From Pleodorina starrii (taxonomy: Eukaryota; Chlorophyta; Chlorophyceae; Chlamydomonadales; Volvocaceae): DNA of 64,000 nt. Shown here piece after piece: positions 1 to 10,560 of this stretch; position 1 is the first letter of the stretch; each line of letters opens with the position of its first letter. Below the pieces are notes generated by a model, which searched no databases, was not told where the DNA came from, and worked only from the letters and a program-made list of their open reading frames with translations. The stretch covers positions 608,001 through 672,000 of the forward strand of contig BRXU01000006.1 of the NCBI GenBank assembly GCA_030267565.1, read 5' to 3'. The position numbers were made by a program, and so were the translations under genes.

Positions 1-30
1 CGCTGCTTACATTTTGACAACATCACGACA

Positions 31-366
31 ATGAGTGAACTAGTCTTCGGTTCCGTAGACGACGCTATGGTCATTGACCTTCTGAGGGCGGCTGCTGAAG
101 GTTTGTAACTTCCCAGCCTTCTGACTGGCCCTGCTGGGCTTTCTTTAGCCTAACTTTCCTTAGCTGTTGCAGAGCAACCCACTGTTGCTGGTGGCGCTGC
201 TGGGCCGTCGAAGACCACTGTCGACCAGGAGGTCCAGACCGCCCCACTTGACCAGGAGACCCTGCTGGACTTCGTCTCTGACGAGGTCGTGGTCGCTCGA
301 GCGGCTACTTGCTTGGGTACGCGGTTACTGACTGTCGTTGCCCGTCATGTCCGGTGTCCTGCTTGA
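31..366 (+). other. Retroelement leader with possible short spliced ORF
   Basis: An ATG at 31 opens 23 codons that run into an intron-like stretch (101-172, starting GTTTGTAA and ending TTGCAG). Joining at 173 keeps an open frame to a TGA at 364-366, overlapping the start of the capsid ORF in another frame. The composition after the putative splice (QEVQTAPLDQETLLDFVSDE) looks protein-like. It could be an upstream part of gag or an untranslated leader. I cannot choose between these. Confidence 0.2.
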
Positions 367-1423
367 CGCCGACGGCAACCCATATGTGCCTGCTTCACCT
401 CAGCATGAGAATGAAGAAGGAGCTGATGCTGATGCTGCTGCCGCTGCTGCTGCGGCTGCACTGAATGCGCTTGCTAGGGACCCTGCTGTTCCTACCGATG
501 CAGCGCGTTCTGACCCAACTGCTGTTACTGACCCGCCTGCTGTTGGCCGCGCTGCTGAGGGCGTTGATTCTGACCCTGAGGATCCTTTTAACCTGAGGCA
601 ATACTTACCTGACCATGTGCTGAATCTTCGTCCTCGGCGCCGTCTTTCAGGTCGCATCGTGGCCGCCACCACTGCTGCTGCTGGGGCCCACGTCGCTGCT
701 GAGACCCACGTGAACAACGCTGCTGTCCGCGAGAACGCTGCTGCTGCGACTCGCGTGCACTCTGCTGCTGCTGCTGCAACCCGGGCTGACGCCGCTGCTG
801 GCGTCGCACCCATGGCCACCGACACTGACGAGGTACTTAAACTTAATGTGCCTCCACCTAAGCTGAATATCCCGGTTGAAGGCAAGCTTAATGTCCGGGC
901 CGCTGCTGATGCTACTCGCGTCTTTGTCCGGGACGTCAAGAAGTTCTTCCCTTTGGTAAAAGGTGGTCATATTGATGAGGTTCGCTGTCTGTTTCTTGGT
1001 TCAGCCCTTGACGGTTTGGCTAAGCGCTATCACGATGAGTGGACCTTAGCGCAGACTAGCGGCTATACCTCTGATGCTTTGCTTGCTGCATTGCTTGCTC
1101 GTTTTGCTCCGCAAGTTCAGTCTCGCGAGCAAGAGGCTCGGCAGAAACTGTCCACTGGTCGTTACCGCATGCGTACGGTCGAGGCCGTTGCTTCATACCA
1201 AGCGCGCTTTGAGGCCCTTATCACTGCCATTCCTGAGTTTGCTGACGGCGAGCGCAGATTCTGGTTTCACCATGGCCTGTCTGATGTCCTGTATGAGTAC
1301 TGTGCGAAGAAGACCTTCGGCTCCTACTACGACATGCACTCGGGGAACGGCCCAGTCATGAACCGGGTCATACAGTGTGTTTTTGGTCATGAACCCAGTC
1401 ATGCAGCCATTCGCACGACATGA
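338..1423 (+). CDS. Ty3/gypsy Gag, capsid part (interrupted)
   Basis: Reads as the first part of a retrotransposon Gag. An alanine-rich, low-complexity N-terminal third (residues about 20-160) is followed by a capsid-like helical domain (about 165-345) with features typical of the retrotransposon gag family, such as FVRDVKKFFPLV, GSALDGLAKRYHDEW and ASYQARFEAL. The frame runs to a TGA at 1421-1423, but capsid-like sequence appears to stop near 1336. The zinc-knuckle part of Gag resumes at 2742 in another frame. The sequence between looks inserted. The ATG at 338 is the first in frame but may not be the true start, since the upstream leader may also be coding. Confidence 0.7.
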   Translation: MPVMSGVLLDADGNPYVPASPQHENEEGADADAAAAAAAAALNALARDPAVPTDAARSDPTAVTDPPAVGRAAEGVDSDPEDPFNLRQYLPDHVLNLRPRRRLSGRIVAATTAAAGAHVAAETHVNNAAVRENAAAATRVHSAAAAATRADAAAGVAPMATDTDEVLKLNVPPPKLNIPVEGKLNVRAAADATRVFVRDVKKFFPLVKGGHIDEVRCLFLGSALDGLAKRYHDEWTLAQTSGYTSDALLAALLARFAPQVQSREQEARQKLSTGRYRMRTVEAVASYQARFEALITAIPEFADGERRFWFHHGLSDVLYEYCAKKTFGSYYDMHSGNGPVMNRVIQCVFGHEPSHAAIRTT

Positions 1424-2741
1424 CCAGTCATAACCTTAGTCATGTGGGCCCCTCCAGTCATGCCGGGCAGGGCCCTAGTCATATCGGGACGCCATGCCCC
1501 CAGTCATGTTATGCCCAGTCATTTTGGGCCAGTCATGTGAAACGAAGCCGGTCATGGAAGCCTACGCCCAGTCATCTGGTGCTGGGCATAAGCTTTGTAG
1601 TCATTTCTTACAATGAGTGCTGTGACTATTTACACTCTCCAGTCGGCTATTATAATGTTAGTGCAAAAGGCGCACGAAAGCTTTTTATGGGACTGCATTT
1701 ATTACTGTTATGCAGCTGGAGCTTACGGACACCTATGGAATACATACATAACATAGTATACAACGCTATGTGACGAAGTGACATAGCGATTGAACCAGTA
1801 TTAAGCGTATAGCACCCTTGACATGACTGTACTGTTTTTATGGCGAGTCAGGCATAAAAACAGGCCGTTTCGGAGCGGTCGCAGTTCCACACACTTCATC
1901 CTGAAGGTATCAGACAGGAGAGGAGTATTAAGTGTTACTACAAGTGACCTCTGCTAATTGCTTCTGGACAAGGCAGGACAGCATCTGCCCGGCGCTCAGG
2001 CGGCCGTTTGAGAAATGTGTAGTAGCCGGGTTGCGTTTGAAATGGAGGACGGCGCTCCCACTGAGCTAGGGTCGTCATCAACAGGCCTTGATCCGCTCCT
2101 CTCGAGAAAGCAGTCGCTGTTCTCGAGCACCGCTGTGGGAGGCGCGCATTGCTGTCATAACTGCCTTCGTCCTGTCGTCAGGATACAACTAACAAAATTT
2201 TCGCTCAAGAATAATCACATGTAATGATCCGTTCATGTTTGCTTGCGGCTGTCACCTAGCCCGTCGGAGCTGCGGTCTCAGGACAGGGCATGGCAGGGCC
2301 GCTCTTGTTCCTGTGTCTGCCAGAGCAACATGGCGCCAATTCCCGGTCTGGTGCCGACCATAGTTTGATTGTTGGTGCAGAGTTGTTGCGTCCCGGACTG
2401 CCGGGTGAATATGCGGTGCAGGCCAGGCGTAAGAGGCAGCGTGAGGATGATACAGCCGCACGGAGATTTTTTAGCTTACACGCCCCGCTGTCCCTGGTGA
2501 CATGTGGACCCCCGACGCGCAGTTGCACCCCCGACGCGCAGTTGAATCCATCCCTCAGCTTAAGGCGGGAAACGCTGCATCATTACTCATCACGCGCACG
2601 CGCACAGGTGCAGCAACCAGAGCGAACGAGCTTTGGCGCACGGGACTGATGCCAGTCGCGAAGCAGCGCCGCCCGTAACTGTAAGGGCTGTGAAAAATCC
2701 AGCAGCGCCGGCAACGCCCCCCATGCACACGTGCACGCAGA
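1337..2741. other. 1.4-kb intervening sequence within gag, with AGTCAT array
   Basis: This stretch separates the capsid part of Gag from its zinc-knuckle part. If it is skipped, the frame passes from ...YYDM (ending 1336) into AAYALHKERQ (from 2745), and an ATG sits at each edge (1334-1336 and 2742-2744). That is what a 3-bp target duplication would leave, although an intron ending in CAG at 2738-2740 is also possible. About a dozen AGTCAT or GGTCAT hexamers lie in 1354-1604. An 18-bp direct repeat occurs at 2508-2543. No coding domain was recognised. Confidence 0.45.
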
Positions 2742-3263
2742 ATGGCCGCTTACGCGCTCCACAAAGAGCGTCAACTTGAAGCTGCTAAACAAGCCCGTTC
2801 GCCTTCTGCCCGGTTTAACTTCCTATCTGTTCAGGAGGTCGAAGAGGAGGACGCTGCCGCCAAGCGTCGCCGCGTCGACGGTGCTGCTGGGCCGTCCTCC
2901 GCTGCTGGGACGCCGACTGCTGCCGCGGCGCGCCCCTCCTCGGACTTCCAGGAGGTCCGCCAGAAGAAGTCCGCTGCTCGGCGTGCTTCCCTCGCTGCTG
3001 CCGCTGCTGATAACGACACGCCGCCTCCGGCGCCGTCCGGCGTCATGACCAAGTTCGGCTGCCAGATGTCCATATACCTCTGGCGCAAGGAGAACAACCG
3101 CTGCCTGGCGTGCGGCGCGAAGACCCACGGCGTCTCTGCCTGCTCCAACCCGGCCTGGCTGCGCCGCAAGGCTGAGAATGACGCTGCTGCTGCTGCTGCG
3201 GGGGGTAGCGGGGACGGCAAGGCCAAGGGCAAGCGCGGGAACAACCGGGGCAAGGGGAACTGA
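2742..3263 (+). CDS. Ty3/gypsy Gag, zinc-knuckle part
   Basis: This is the C-terminal portion of Gag (nucleocapsid). It has a basic, low-complexity region with KRRR, then the CCHC knuckle CLACGAKTHGVSAC (C-x2-C-x4-H-x4-C) that binds the element RNA, then a Gly/Lys/Arg-rich tail. The ORF ends at a TGA (3261-3263) followed by CGG. The frame stays open straight into pol, so pol is probably made by readthrough of this stop. The start at 2742 is only the first ATG after the intervening sequence; the real protein is expected to be continuous with the capsid part upstream. Confidence 0.75.
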   Translation: MAAYALHKERQLEAAKQARSPSARFNFLSVQEVEEEDAAAKRRRVDGAAGPSSAAGTPTAAAARPSSDFQEVRQKKSAARRASLAAAAADNDTPPPAPSGVMTKFGCQMSIYLWRKENNRCLACGAKTHGVSACSNPAWLRRKAENDAAAAAAGGSGDGKAKGKRGNNRGKGN

Positions 3264-6200
3264 CGGGCTGCCCAGGCTGGTTCTGAGGGACTGCCTCCTG
3301 GGTCTGCTGCTGCTGCCGCCGCGCCGGAACTCTGTCGTTTCCGTGCCGCGCGCGCTGTGACGCCTGCTGTGTTGGCTGAGCTGGAAGGACTGCTGGGACG
3401 TTGCATCTCTTTTGACGTGCACACTGTGCGTGCCGGCTTTGGAGAGGCGCGCGCGCTGTGTAATCTGTTCGCGCCGTGCAATCGTTCACTGTCTTCGGCC
3501 CAACTGGGTGGTCACACTGTTCTGTTTGTCCCCTCTTCACTGCACGCGCTGCAGCTTCAGCTAGCCCACTACCGTGCTTGCAAGCGTCAGCGCCCTGATA
3601 CAGCTGCTTGCATTTTGTTGCCTTCGTACCTTGAGCGTAAAGCAGCTGACCTTCTCCCTGGACTTGGCAAGGTTCATCGGTTCGGTCTTGGTAGTCAGCT
3701 GTTCAACGGGCTTGACCTCAGCGGTTCTCCCGTACTTCTACCGCCGCTGCCGTACTCTGTCGACGTCTGGTATGACGCGCCGTCTGCAGCTCCGGCGATC
3801 GCCAGCATCCCTTTCCTGTCTTCTCTTTCCCTTCCAGTCCTCTCTTCCATTTCAGGCGATCATCTTCCGCTGGTTCACCTGACTTCGGCTGGTCTGCCTC
3901 TCAAGGCTCTGGTCGATTCCGGCGCAAGTCATGATTTCGTCTCTGAATCTGTGGTACGCCAACTGGGATCGCCGTTGCGGGACAGCACTTGGTCTCATGT
4001 CACCCTTGCTGATGGGGGGCGCAACCGCATTCTAGGGGAGGTGTCGTTGCGCGTCGCGCTCGGCTCGCTGCACGTCACGCTAAAACCCTACGTACTCGCT
4101 GAACTTACTGATGCGGCACCGTTCATTCTGGGTTCGGGCACCATGTCGCAACACGCTGCCTTGTTGGATTACGGCAAGCGTGCCCTGTTTCTGCGGCACG
4201 GGGTGCGGCAGTACAAAGTACCGCTGCTTGACTCGCCCGCACCTACTGCCGCCGCGGCACCTTCTGTGAATTTTGCTGTTGCTGCGCTTTGTCAGCGTGC
4301 CGAACCTGAGCCTATAGGGCGCAAGGCCGCTGCGCGTTTGCTTCGCAAAGGTGCCCATGCTGTGCTTGTTCAGCCAAAGCTGCGCCTCAACGCCGCAGTT
4401 GACCCTTCTACTGAACAAGACCCTGCAGTCGCTGCTCTGTTGGAAGAATACGCAGATCTCTTCCGTGATATCCCTGGTCTGCCGCCCATGCGTCCTGTCG
4501 ACCACACCATCCCGCTGGAACCTGGCGCGCAACCTGTCTCGCGTCCTATGTACCGGCTGAGTCCGCTGGAGTTGGACGAGGTTAAACGGCAAGTGACTGA
4601 TCTGCTGGCTAAGGGTATGATTCGCCCTAGCACCTCGCCCTACTCTGCGCCTATCCTGTTTGTGGGCAAAAAGGATGGTGGTCTCCGCATGTGCATTGAC
4701 TATCGGGGACTGAATGCTGTTACTGTTAAGAACAAGTATCCGCTGCCGCGTGTTGATGACCTGCTGGATAAGCTGCGCGGCGCTGCATACTTCAGTTCTA
4801 TCGACCTGCAACAGGGCTACAATCAAATTCGCATTGCTGATTCTGATATTGCGAAGACTGCTTTCCGTACGCCCTTCGGCCATTACGAATACACCGTACT
4901 GAGCTTTGGCCTGGTTAACGCTCCTGCTACGTTTCAAGCTGTTATGAACCGTATTTTCAGGCCCTTTCTGGATAAGTTCGTTGTGTGCTACTTGGACGAC
5001 ATTCTGGTCTACTCCCGCACCCGCGAGGAGCACTTGCAGCACCTTCGTTCTGTCTTTGAGGTTCTTCGGCGCGAGCAGCTGTACGCGAAGAAGTCTAAGT
5101 GCCACTGGGTACAACCTCAGGGGGAGTATCTGGGGCATATCGTTTCTGCTGACGGTATTCGCATGGACCCGCGCAAGTCTGCTGCGGTCCGCAATTGGCC
5201 CGCTCCCGCGAACCTGCAGGAACTGCGTAAATTTTTGGGACTGACCAACTACTTTGGCAAGTTCATTTCGCGTTACTCCATCACTGCTGCGCCGCTGACA
5301 AACCTGACTCGTAAGGGTGCTTTCTCATCTGCTGACGCCTGGACTCCTGAATGTCAGAAGGCTTTTGATGAGCTCAAGCGTGCTGTTGCTGACGATGTCA
5401 TGCTGCGGTTTCCTGACCCGTCCCTGTCGTACCGTGTCGAAGTTATCACTGACGCTTCCCTGTACGGCACTGGCGCTGTTCTGCTGCAAGAGGGTCGTCC
5501 TGTCGCCTTCACCAGCAAGAAGCTGTCCGGCGCTGAGACCCGCTACACCACTGGGGAACAGGAACTGCTCGCTGTTTTGCACGCTCTGAAAGAGTGGCGC
5601 TGTTACCTTGAAGGCCGCCATTTCACTCTTAAGACTGACCATAAGCCCCTCACGTTCCTGCAAGGTGTGCCGACCCTGAACCGGCGCCAGGCGTGCTGGC
5701 TTGAGTATATGTCGCGTTTCGACTATACTTGGGAGTATCTGTCCGGCTCACTTAACGTTGCCGACGCTCTCAGTCGCCACCCTTCTCTGCACGCCGCCAT
5801 TCTGTCTGTTGTCACGCGTAGTCAAGCTCGGCAGGTGGCTTTCAACCCGTCCGCCGCGCCCGCGCCCGCCGCGCCCGCCGCGCCTGCGCCCGCCGCGCCT
5901 GTGCCTGCGCCTGCGCCGGACCCTGAGCCTCTTACGATCCCTGCCCTCGCTACGCGCCTGAAGGATGCCACTGCTGCTGATCCCTACTTCCTGACCCCCC
6001 GCAACGTCGCTGACCTTACCCTGTCCAACGGCCTGTGGGTCCGCTCCCGTCACGGCGTTAGACAGATCGTGGTACCCAATGACGCCGACCTGCGGCGTAC
6101 CATCCTGCGGCATTACCACGACGGGGCTCTTGCTGGGCATCCTGGCGGTACTCGCCTGTGCGAGTTGGTCTCCCGTACCTTCTGGTGGCCTCGGCTGGCC

Positions 6201-6881
6201 CGAGATGCGGAAGACTACATGCTGTCGTGCGATCTGTGCCAGCGTAACAAACCACAGTCCGGTAAGACCCCTGGGCAGCTGCAAGCGTTGCCGATTCCGG
6301 CCAACCCCTGGGACAGTGTCTCTTTGGACTTTGTGGCCTCGCTCCCCAAAACTGAAGGGGGATACGACGCTATCGCGGTTTTTGTTGACCGGCTGACTAA
6401 GATGGCGCACCTGGCTCCCACGACCACTGCCTGTACTGCTGAACATGCCGCACGCCTGTTTTTCGATAACGTAGTGCGTTTGCATGGCGTTCCCAAGGAT
6501 ATTGTATCCGACCGTGACACTAGGTTCACGAGTAAGTTTTGGGGCGCGCTGTCTGATCTGCTGGGTGTCAAGTTACGCATGTCCACGGCTTATCATCCCC
6601 AAACTGACGGGCAAACTGAGCGGACGAACCGCACCCTGGGGGATATGCTGCGTAACTATGCGGGCCAAGAGCCTATTACCTGGGAGACCCATCTGTCTGC
6701 CGCTGAGTTCGCACTGAACAATGCTGTGAATCGTAGCACGGGACGGAGCCCCTTCTTTCTGAATTACGGTTTCCACCCTGCGTTGCCTATCTGGCGCGAA
6801 CTCGACGTGAACGTCCCTGCCGCTAAGCATTTCGCCCAGTCCTTTGTGACCCGGCTGACAGAAGCAAAAGCGAGCATGTAA
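3264..6881 (+). CDS. Ty3/gypsy Pol polyprotein, protease to integrase (ends at premature stop)
   Basis: The frame is open from just after the gag UGA. No ATG lies between that stop and the protease, so expression by readthrough is inferred. Counting from the GTG at 3357, an N-terminal domain of about 170 residues precedes the protease. The protease active site [10 protein letters not shown] is near residue 187. Reverse transcriptase has [12 protein letters not shown] and the catalytic [10 protein letters not shown] near 544. RNase H has [12 protein letters not shown] near 697 and [10 protein letters not shown]. Integrase has an HHCC zinc motif ending CDLCQRNK (about 920-962) and DDE residues in LDFVAS, SDRDTRF and QTERTNR (the last near 1087). 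The frame stops at TAA 6879-6881 although homology continues downstream in the same frame. Confidence 0.93.
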   Translation, partial: RAAQAGSEGLPPGSAAAAAAPELCRFRAARAVTPAVLAELEGLLGRCISFDVHTVRAGFGEARALCNLFAPCNRSLSSAQLGGHTVLFVPSSLHALQLQLAHYRACKRQRPDTAACILLPSYLERKAADLLPGLGKVHRFGLGSQLFNGLDLSGSPVLLPPLPYSVDVWYDAPSAAPAIASIPFLSSLSLPVLSSISGDHLPLVHLTSAGLPLKALVDSGASHDFVSESVVRQLGSPLRDSTWSHVTLADGGRNRILGEVSLRVALGSLHVTLKPYVLAELTDAAPFILGSGTMSQHAALLDYGKRALFLRHGVRQYKVPLLDSPAPTAAAAPSVNFAVAALCQRAEPEPIGRKAAARLLRKGAHAVLVQPKLRLNAAVDPSTEQDPAVAALLEEYADLFRDIPGLPPMRPVDHTIPLEPGAQPVSRPMYRLSPLELDEVKRQVTDLLAKGMIRPSTSPYSAPILFVGKKDGGLRMCIDYRGLNAVTVKNKYPLPRVDDLLDKLRGAAYFSSIDLQQGYNQIRIADSDIAKTAFRTPFGHYEYTVLSFGLVNAPATFQAVMNRIFRPFLDKFVVCYLDDILVYSRTREEHLQHLRSVFEVLRREQLYAKKSKCHWVQPQGEYLGHIVSADGIRMDPRKSAAVRNWPAPANLQELRKFLGLTNYFGKFISRYSITAAPLTNLTRKGAFSSADAWTPECQKAFDELKRAVADDVMLRFPDPSLSYRVEVITDASLYGTGAVLLQEGRPVAFTSKKLSGAETRYTTGEQELLAVLHALKEWRCYLEGRHFTLKTDHKPLTFLQGVPTLNRRQACWLEYMSRFDYTWEYLSGSLNVADALSRHPSLHAAILSVVTRSQARQVAFNPSAAPAPAAPAAPAPAAPVPAPAPDPEPLTIPALATRLKDATAADPYFLTPRNVADLTLSNGLWVRSRHGVRQIVVPNDADLRRTILRHYHDGALAGHPGGTRLCELVSRTFWWPRLARDAEDYMLSCDLCQRNKPQSGKTPGQLQALPIPANPWDSVSLDFVASLPKTEGGYDAIAVFVDRLTKMAHLAPTTTACTAEHAARLFFDNVVRLHGVPKDIVSDRDTRFTSKFWGALSDLLGVKLRMSTAYHPQTDGQTERTNRTLGDMLRNYAGQEPITWETHLSAAEFALNNAVNRSTGRSPFFLNYGFHPALPIWRELDVNVPAAKHFAQSFVTRLTEAKASM
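6879..6881 (+). other. Premature in-frame TAA in pol
   Basis: The reading frame before and after this codon is the same and both sides are integrase C-terminal sequence. In the second Ty3 element of this window the matching position, just before an AAQ(E/Q)R motif, is a glutamine. A single C-to-T change of CAA to TAA explains the break. Confidence 0.8.
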
Positions 6882-7439
6882 GCGGCGCAACAACGGACTG
6901 CTGAATACTACAACCGCAACAAGAAGGACGTGTCCTTCGCGCCTGAGCAACTGGTGATGCTCAGCACGAAGAACCTTCACAAGCTGGCGAAGGGTCCTCG
7001 TAAGCTGCTGCCGCGGTGGGTTGGTCCGTTTCCTGTCGTGCGTATGGTTGGTCAGAATGCTGCTGAGCTTCGCCTACCGTCTGATATGCGCGTCCACCCG
7101 ACGTTCCACGTGTCCCTTCTGCGACCGTACCGGTCACGGGCAGCCGACGCGGAACCTGTGTCGATTGTGGATCCTGAACCTGAATCTGTTGCCTGGCTGT
7201 CTGAAACGAAACCTCTCTGGTCCGTTGAGCGCGTGCTGGACTACCGTTGCCGCCGCATCCGGTCTGGGAAATCGTTTCGCAATGTGCACGAATGGCTGGT
7301 CAAATGGGCTGGCTACTCGTCTGAGCACAACAGCTGGGAACCTGCGAAACACTTTACCCCTGATCTGAAGCCTGAGCTGGAGGCTGTGCGTCTCCAAGCT
7401 AAGCGTGCAGCAGGGACGCTGCCGCCTGAAGGGGGATAG
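6882..7439 (+). CDS. Ty3/gypsy Pol C-terminus: integrase tail and chromodomain
   Basis: Same frame as the upstream pol, cut off from it by the TAA at 6879-6881. It carries the integrase C-terminal GPF/Y-like module (RWVGPFPVVRMVG) and MRVHPTFHVSLLRPY, both widespread in chromovirus integrases. A chromodomain follows (WSVERVLDYR..., WLVKWAGYSSEHNSWEP), which in this family directs integration toward marked chromatin. Ends at TAG 7437-7439, just before the polypurine tract and LTR. Confidence 0.88.
   Translation, partial: AAQQRTAEYYNRNKKDVSFAPEQLVMLSTKNLHKLAKGPRKLLPRWVGPFPVVRMVGQNAAELRLPSDMRVHPTFHVSLLRPYRSRAADAEPVSIVDPEPESVAWLSETKPLWSVERVLDYRCRRIRSGKSFRNVHEWLVKWAGYSSEHNSWEPAKHFTPDLKPELEAVRLQAKRAAGTLPPEGG
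7423..7439 (+). other. Polypurine tract of Ty3 element 1
   Basis: The purine-rich run CTGAAGGGGGATAG lies immediately before the 3' LTR, the expected primer site for plus-strand DNA synthesis. It overlaps the end of the pol frame. Confidence 0.6.
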
Positions 7440-7440
7440 T

Positions 7441-7821
7441 TGTTGTATCACGCATCTGGCGTGTTCTGGACTTAGGAATATTCTGCTGAATTCCTATACA
7501 TCTGGCTGTTACCTTTCTGTCATTAACTGTCAACTGAATACGTCCCGTCTGACTGGGTTCGTAATCGGTTATCTGCTGGGTCTGTAATGCTGTGTTACAG
7601 ACGGGAACTGTATCTGCTGTGTACAGTTGAGGACAACTGGTCCTTGGCAGCTGTTCTGTCTGTTCCGATTGGAGTTACTCTGGAGCTACTGGCTGCGGTT
7701 CGGGTCGCTGTGACCGCCGTACGCTACAACCGCTCACCTCGTGCTCTTAAGCACTCTGCATTTCTCTAATCGGCAGTTCTGACTGCCCCCATGCAGTCGG
7801 ACATTTCTAAAGCTTACAACA
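7441..7821 (+). repeat. 3' LTR of Ty3 element 1 (381 bp)
   Basis: Begins TGTTGTATCA and ends GCTTACAACA, so the ends form a TGTTGTA/TACAACA inverted repeat with canonical TG...CA. It starts right after the polypurine tract and ends where repeat E begins. The 5' LTR is not in the window, so it could not be confirmed by pairing. Confidence 0.65.
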
Positions 7822-8054
7822 CATACCCATCCACCCATACCCACCCGCACGCTGCTTCTGCTGTCCTTGCTAGCCGCCGTCTGCAGATGCTCCCGTGTCC
7901 TGCTGCACAGACAGCACCTGACCTGCCAACTTCTGGACCTGTGCATGTGAGCGCAGGTGTGGGGCGTGCGTGTGTGCGTGTGTGCGTGTGTGTGCGTGCG
8001 TGTGTTATTGCATGTGTGCGTGTGTGTGGAAGGGGTAGGGGAAGGGGGAGTTTG
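7822..8054 (+). repeat. Repeat E, copy 1 (CCAC-rich, GT-rich, then purine tract)
   Basis: Nearly identical to 31818-32045. It has CCCATCCACCC-type short repeats, a unique core of about 100 bp, a (GTGTGTGC)n stretch at about 7965-8025, then a GGGGAAGGGGG purine tract. Here the tract is cut at 8047 and followed by the A-D-B-C array. In copy 2 it continues into segment F. Confidence 0.8.
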
Positions 8055-9517
8055 AAGAGTGAATTTGCAAGAAAGAAACAAAAGGCCCTGCGGACGTTGT
8101 AGTCTGAAGATCGACTGGATCTCTGTCAAGCTTCCCGAAAACGAACTGCTTACGGACTCCGATAGTTACCAATTTAGTGCTTGTAGTCGACCAGTGGCTG
8201 CGCTGAACACCAAGCGTGACGGCACCCCAAACGAACTCGTGTCGGAGTCGTTCGTGTAAGGCAGCGTGTCGGAGCTGTCACGCCGCCCACCGTATGAAAC
8301 GTAGTAGGCTAATGCTATAGTATTGTGAACTATTGACGAAGAGGTTAACGTAGTTGGCTGATGGTAGTGAAGCGGAGAGCGAGAGCGGAGGGAATCGCTG
8401 TTGCTGGCATGCGCGTGCGTGAACCTAGTACCCCGCCCGAAAGCCCAAACAACGAGGCCTAACAGCGCAAGGGACCTGTAAGCACGCAATCAACACTCAG
8501 GAAACGAGCGCTTACCTGAAGATGACCAGCGTTGCGGCGGCAGCCCAGGCAAGTGGCGAGGGGAAGGGCATGGTGACAGCATGGTTAGGCATTGATATAC
8601 AGGCAAAGGCAGGCAAAGGCAGGGATGCGGTGCGATGTATGTTGTGCAGCTGAAGGGGATCAACCAAAAGAAGTGAGTGGAAAGCAGTAAGCGGGCCCGT
8701 GCTATTTATGCCTTGGCAAGCAAGCAGTCGTACGGTATGATGTTAGTCCTACAGTATGACGTCATGTGTCACACGAAACCCGAAACACGCAAGAACTGGA
8801 GCGGTACGGGGCCTGAGGAGGCTCCCGCCGGACCGCGAATCCAGTGGGGTCTATGCATGCCGACCCCCTGGAGCGCACAAGTAGGGAACAGTGACTGGGG
8901 GATACGTCGTGATAAGGGGTAGGGTGCCGGTGGGGGTGGTCGCCGTAGGATGGCATGAAATGTGGCGTATATGCGTTCGTTAAAAGGGAAACCGCAACAG
9001 TGTTGAAAGTAGAAGAGATAAGTCCAGCGGGCGACATGGCAGATAGATGACGTCCCTCAACTCCAGGGAGGAAGTGACGAGGGACCTGAGGAGGCAAAAC
9101 AGACACAGAACAGACAACCGAGCAAAGCAGGGCTAGACTATACTAAGCTAAGAGACAAGCAACCCGCCCAGTGCAGCTGGCTGACGTTGAAGGAGTTGCC
9201 GAGCTGCTATCCGGGCCATGGCTGTACGGTATCTGTTAATCTGTAGATGTCTTGTATGTAGACTTGTACGTAGTCTGGACGTTGTAGAACCGAGGTATAT
9301 GTACGTGATAATGCGAAGGCTTATGTTGCTCGAGTGGTAGCGGCCACGGCAATTGTTCGTGAGTCCGAAGACCCACGTTGCTTAAGCATACCTTTCATAT
9401 GAACAACGAGGCCATGTGTTACTGAGTGACTATAAGAGTGAATTTGCAAGAAAGAAACAAAAGGCCCTGCGGACGTTGTAGTCTGAAGATCGACTGGATC
9501 TCTGTCAAGCTTCCCGA

Positions 9518-10560
9518 CAAGGGGTTGGTGTCGGCTTCCTTGAAGCCGGAAAAAGGGCGGGGCCCCACTAAATCCGTACGGGTTAAGTTGAGTGCTAGGG
9601 CGGCGAGGGCGTGAAATGTGAGAGTGTCGACATTCCTGCTGATAGGCAGCCAGAGCTTTTTCCCGAAATGCCTGCTAGCCGAGTCGTTATCAAGGCCTGC
9701 CGGCGCCGCGCGAAGCGCGTCATCCCGTCGGGTGCATGAGCGCATGTGCGCATCGACCGAAATACGGCATTTCCAAAGCGAGCGGCGAGGGCGTCAACTG
9801 TGAGAGTGTCGCATCGACATTCCTGCTGATAGGCAGCCAGAGCTTTATATCTGAAATGCCTTCGGCTTCAGCAATCCGACCCATGTTTAGCATCACGCGC
9901 CGTCTCGGCACTGTGCAACTCTTCCGGCCAGCGCATTGGCTGAAGTTACTTGACAGTAGACATGGAGTGTATCATTTACACATCACGCAGGCTGACTTGC
10001 CAATAGAAGGACAGCGGAACTGTTTGCGAGGGTAGCGACGACGTGCAGTTGCCGACGAGAGTGCACAGGCTTCGCTACTGAGGTATTCGCCGTAGAGGAG
10101 GCTTGACTGCTTTAACATTAGGACAGGGAATGTAGAAGTCCATCCCCTAGGTTGCCGACTGGACTTGTTGGGCGGCCCGCAGAAGACCGCTGCATAGGGC
10201 TGCATCGTGCGTGCATCGGCGGCTTGGCGTCCAACAACCAGCAGTTTGCCCCTCATGGTTTGCTCCTTGCAACCTTTGTAATAGCAATATGCGTCAAGAC
10301 GATCGGACCGGCTAGCAGAGCTGCTGTGGTGTGGTCGCGGGAAGAATGTTCGCAATGCAAACATAGTTTGTTTCCGAAACGAAGATTCATTTCACGCCGT
10401 CATGTCAGAATTCCACCTTAAGGAACGATGACTCTTCTGGAATTAATTATAGGCCGAGAGGTGATGGTTTGACCTCGGCCTCGGTCCATGGAGACTGCCA
10501 AACTGGTTTGTACTCATGCGATGTTGGGTTCCAATAATAAATTTACCGTGCAATAAAGAA
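9518..10560 (+). repeat. Segment D, copy 1 (1,043 bp), between A and B
   Basis: Present in units 2 and 3 but absent from the A-B junctions at 8138 and 30685. Here it is flanked by CGA on both sides where the empty junction has CGA once, consistent with insertion and a 3-bp duplication. It contains an internal direct repeat: the motif CTGATAGGCAGCCAGAGCTT occurs near 9639 and near 9826. It ends in CAATAAAGAA. No terminal inverted repeats were seen. Confidence 0.6.

Larger units (their letters stand above)
1..7821 (+). mobile_element. Ty3/gypsy (chromovirus) LTR retrotransposon, 5' end off window
   Basis: Order seen is gag, UGA stop, then pol with protease, reverse transcriptase, RNase H, integrase and chromodomain, then a 3' LTR. 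This is the Ty3/gypsy chromovirus order. No copy of the 3' LTR is found at the window start, so the 5' LTR lies before base 1. The copy looks inactive: gag is interrupted by about 1.4 kb and pol carries an in-frame TAA at 6879-6881. The right edge (7821/7822) abuts repeat E exactly where homology with the second E copy (31818) begins, which fixes the boundary. The likely 5-bp target duplication begins CATAC; its left partner is outside the window. Confidence 0.9.

Noticed and set aside
4080..5138. 352-codon minus-strand frame
   Set aside because: Lies opposite the reverse transcriptase coding sequence; a shadow of pol.
9518..10560. Segment D as a solo LTR
   Set aside because: No TG...CA ends, no internal retroelement sequence nearby, and a 3-bp, not 4-6-bp, flanking repeat.
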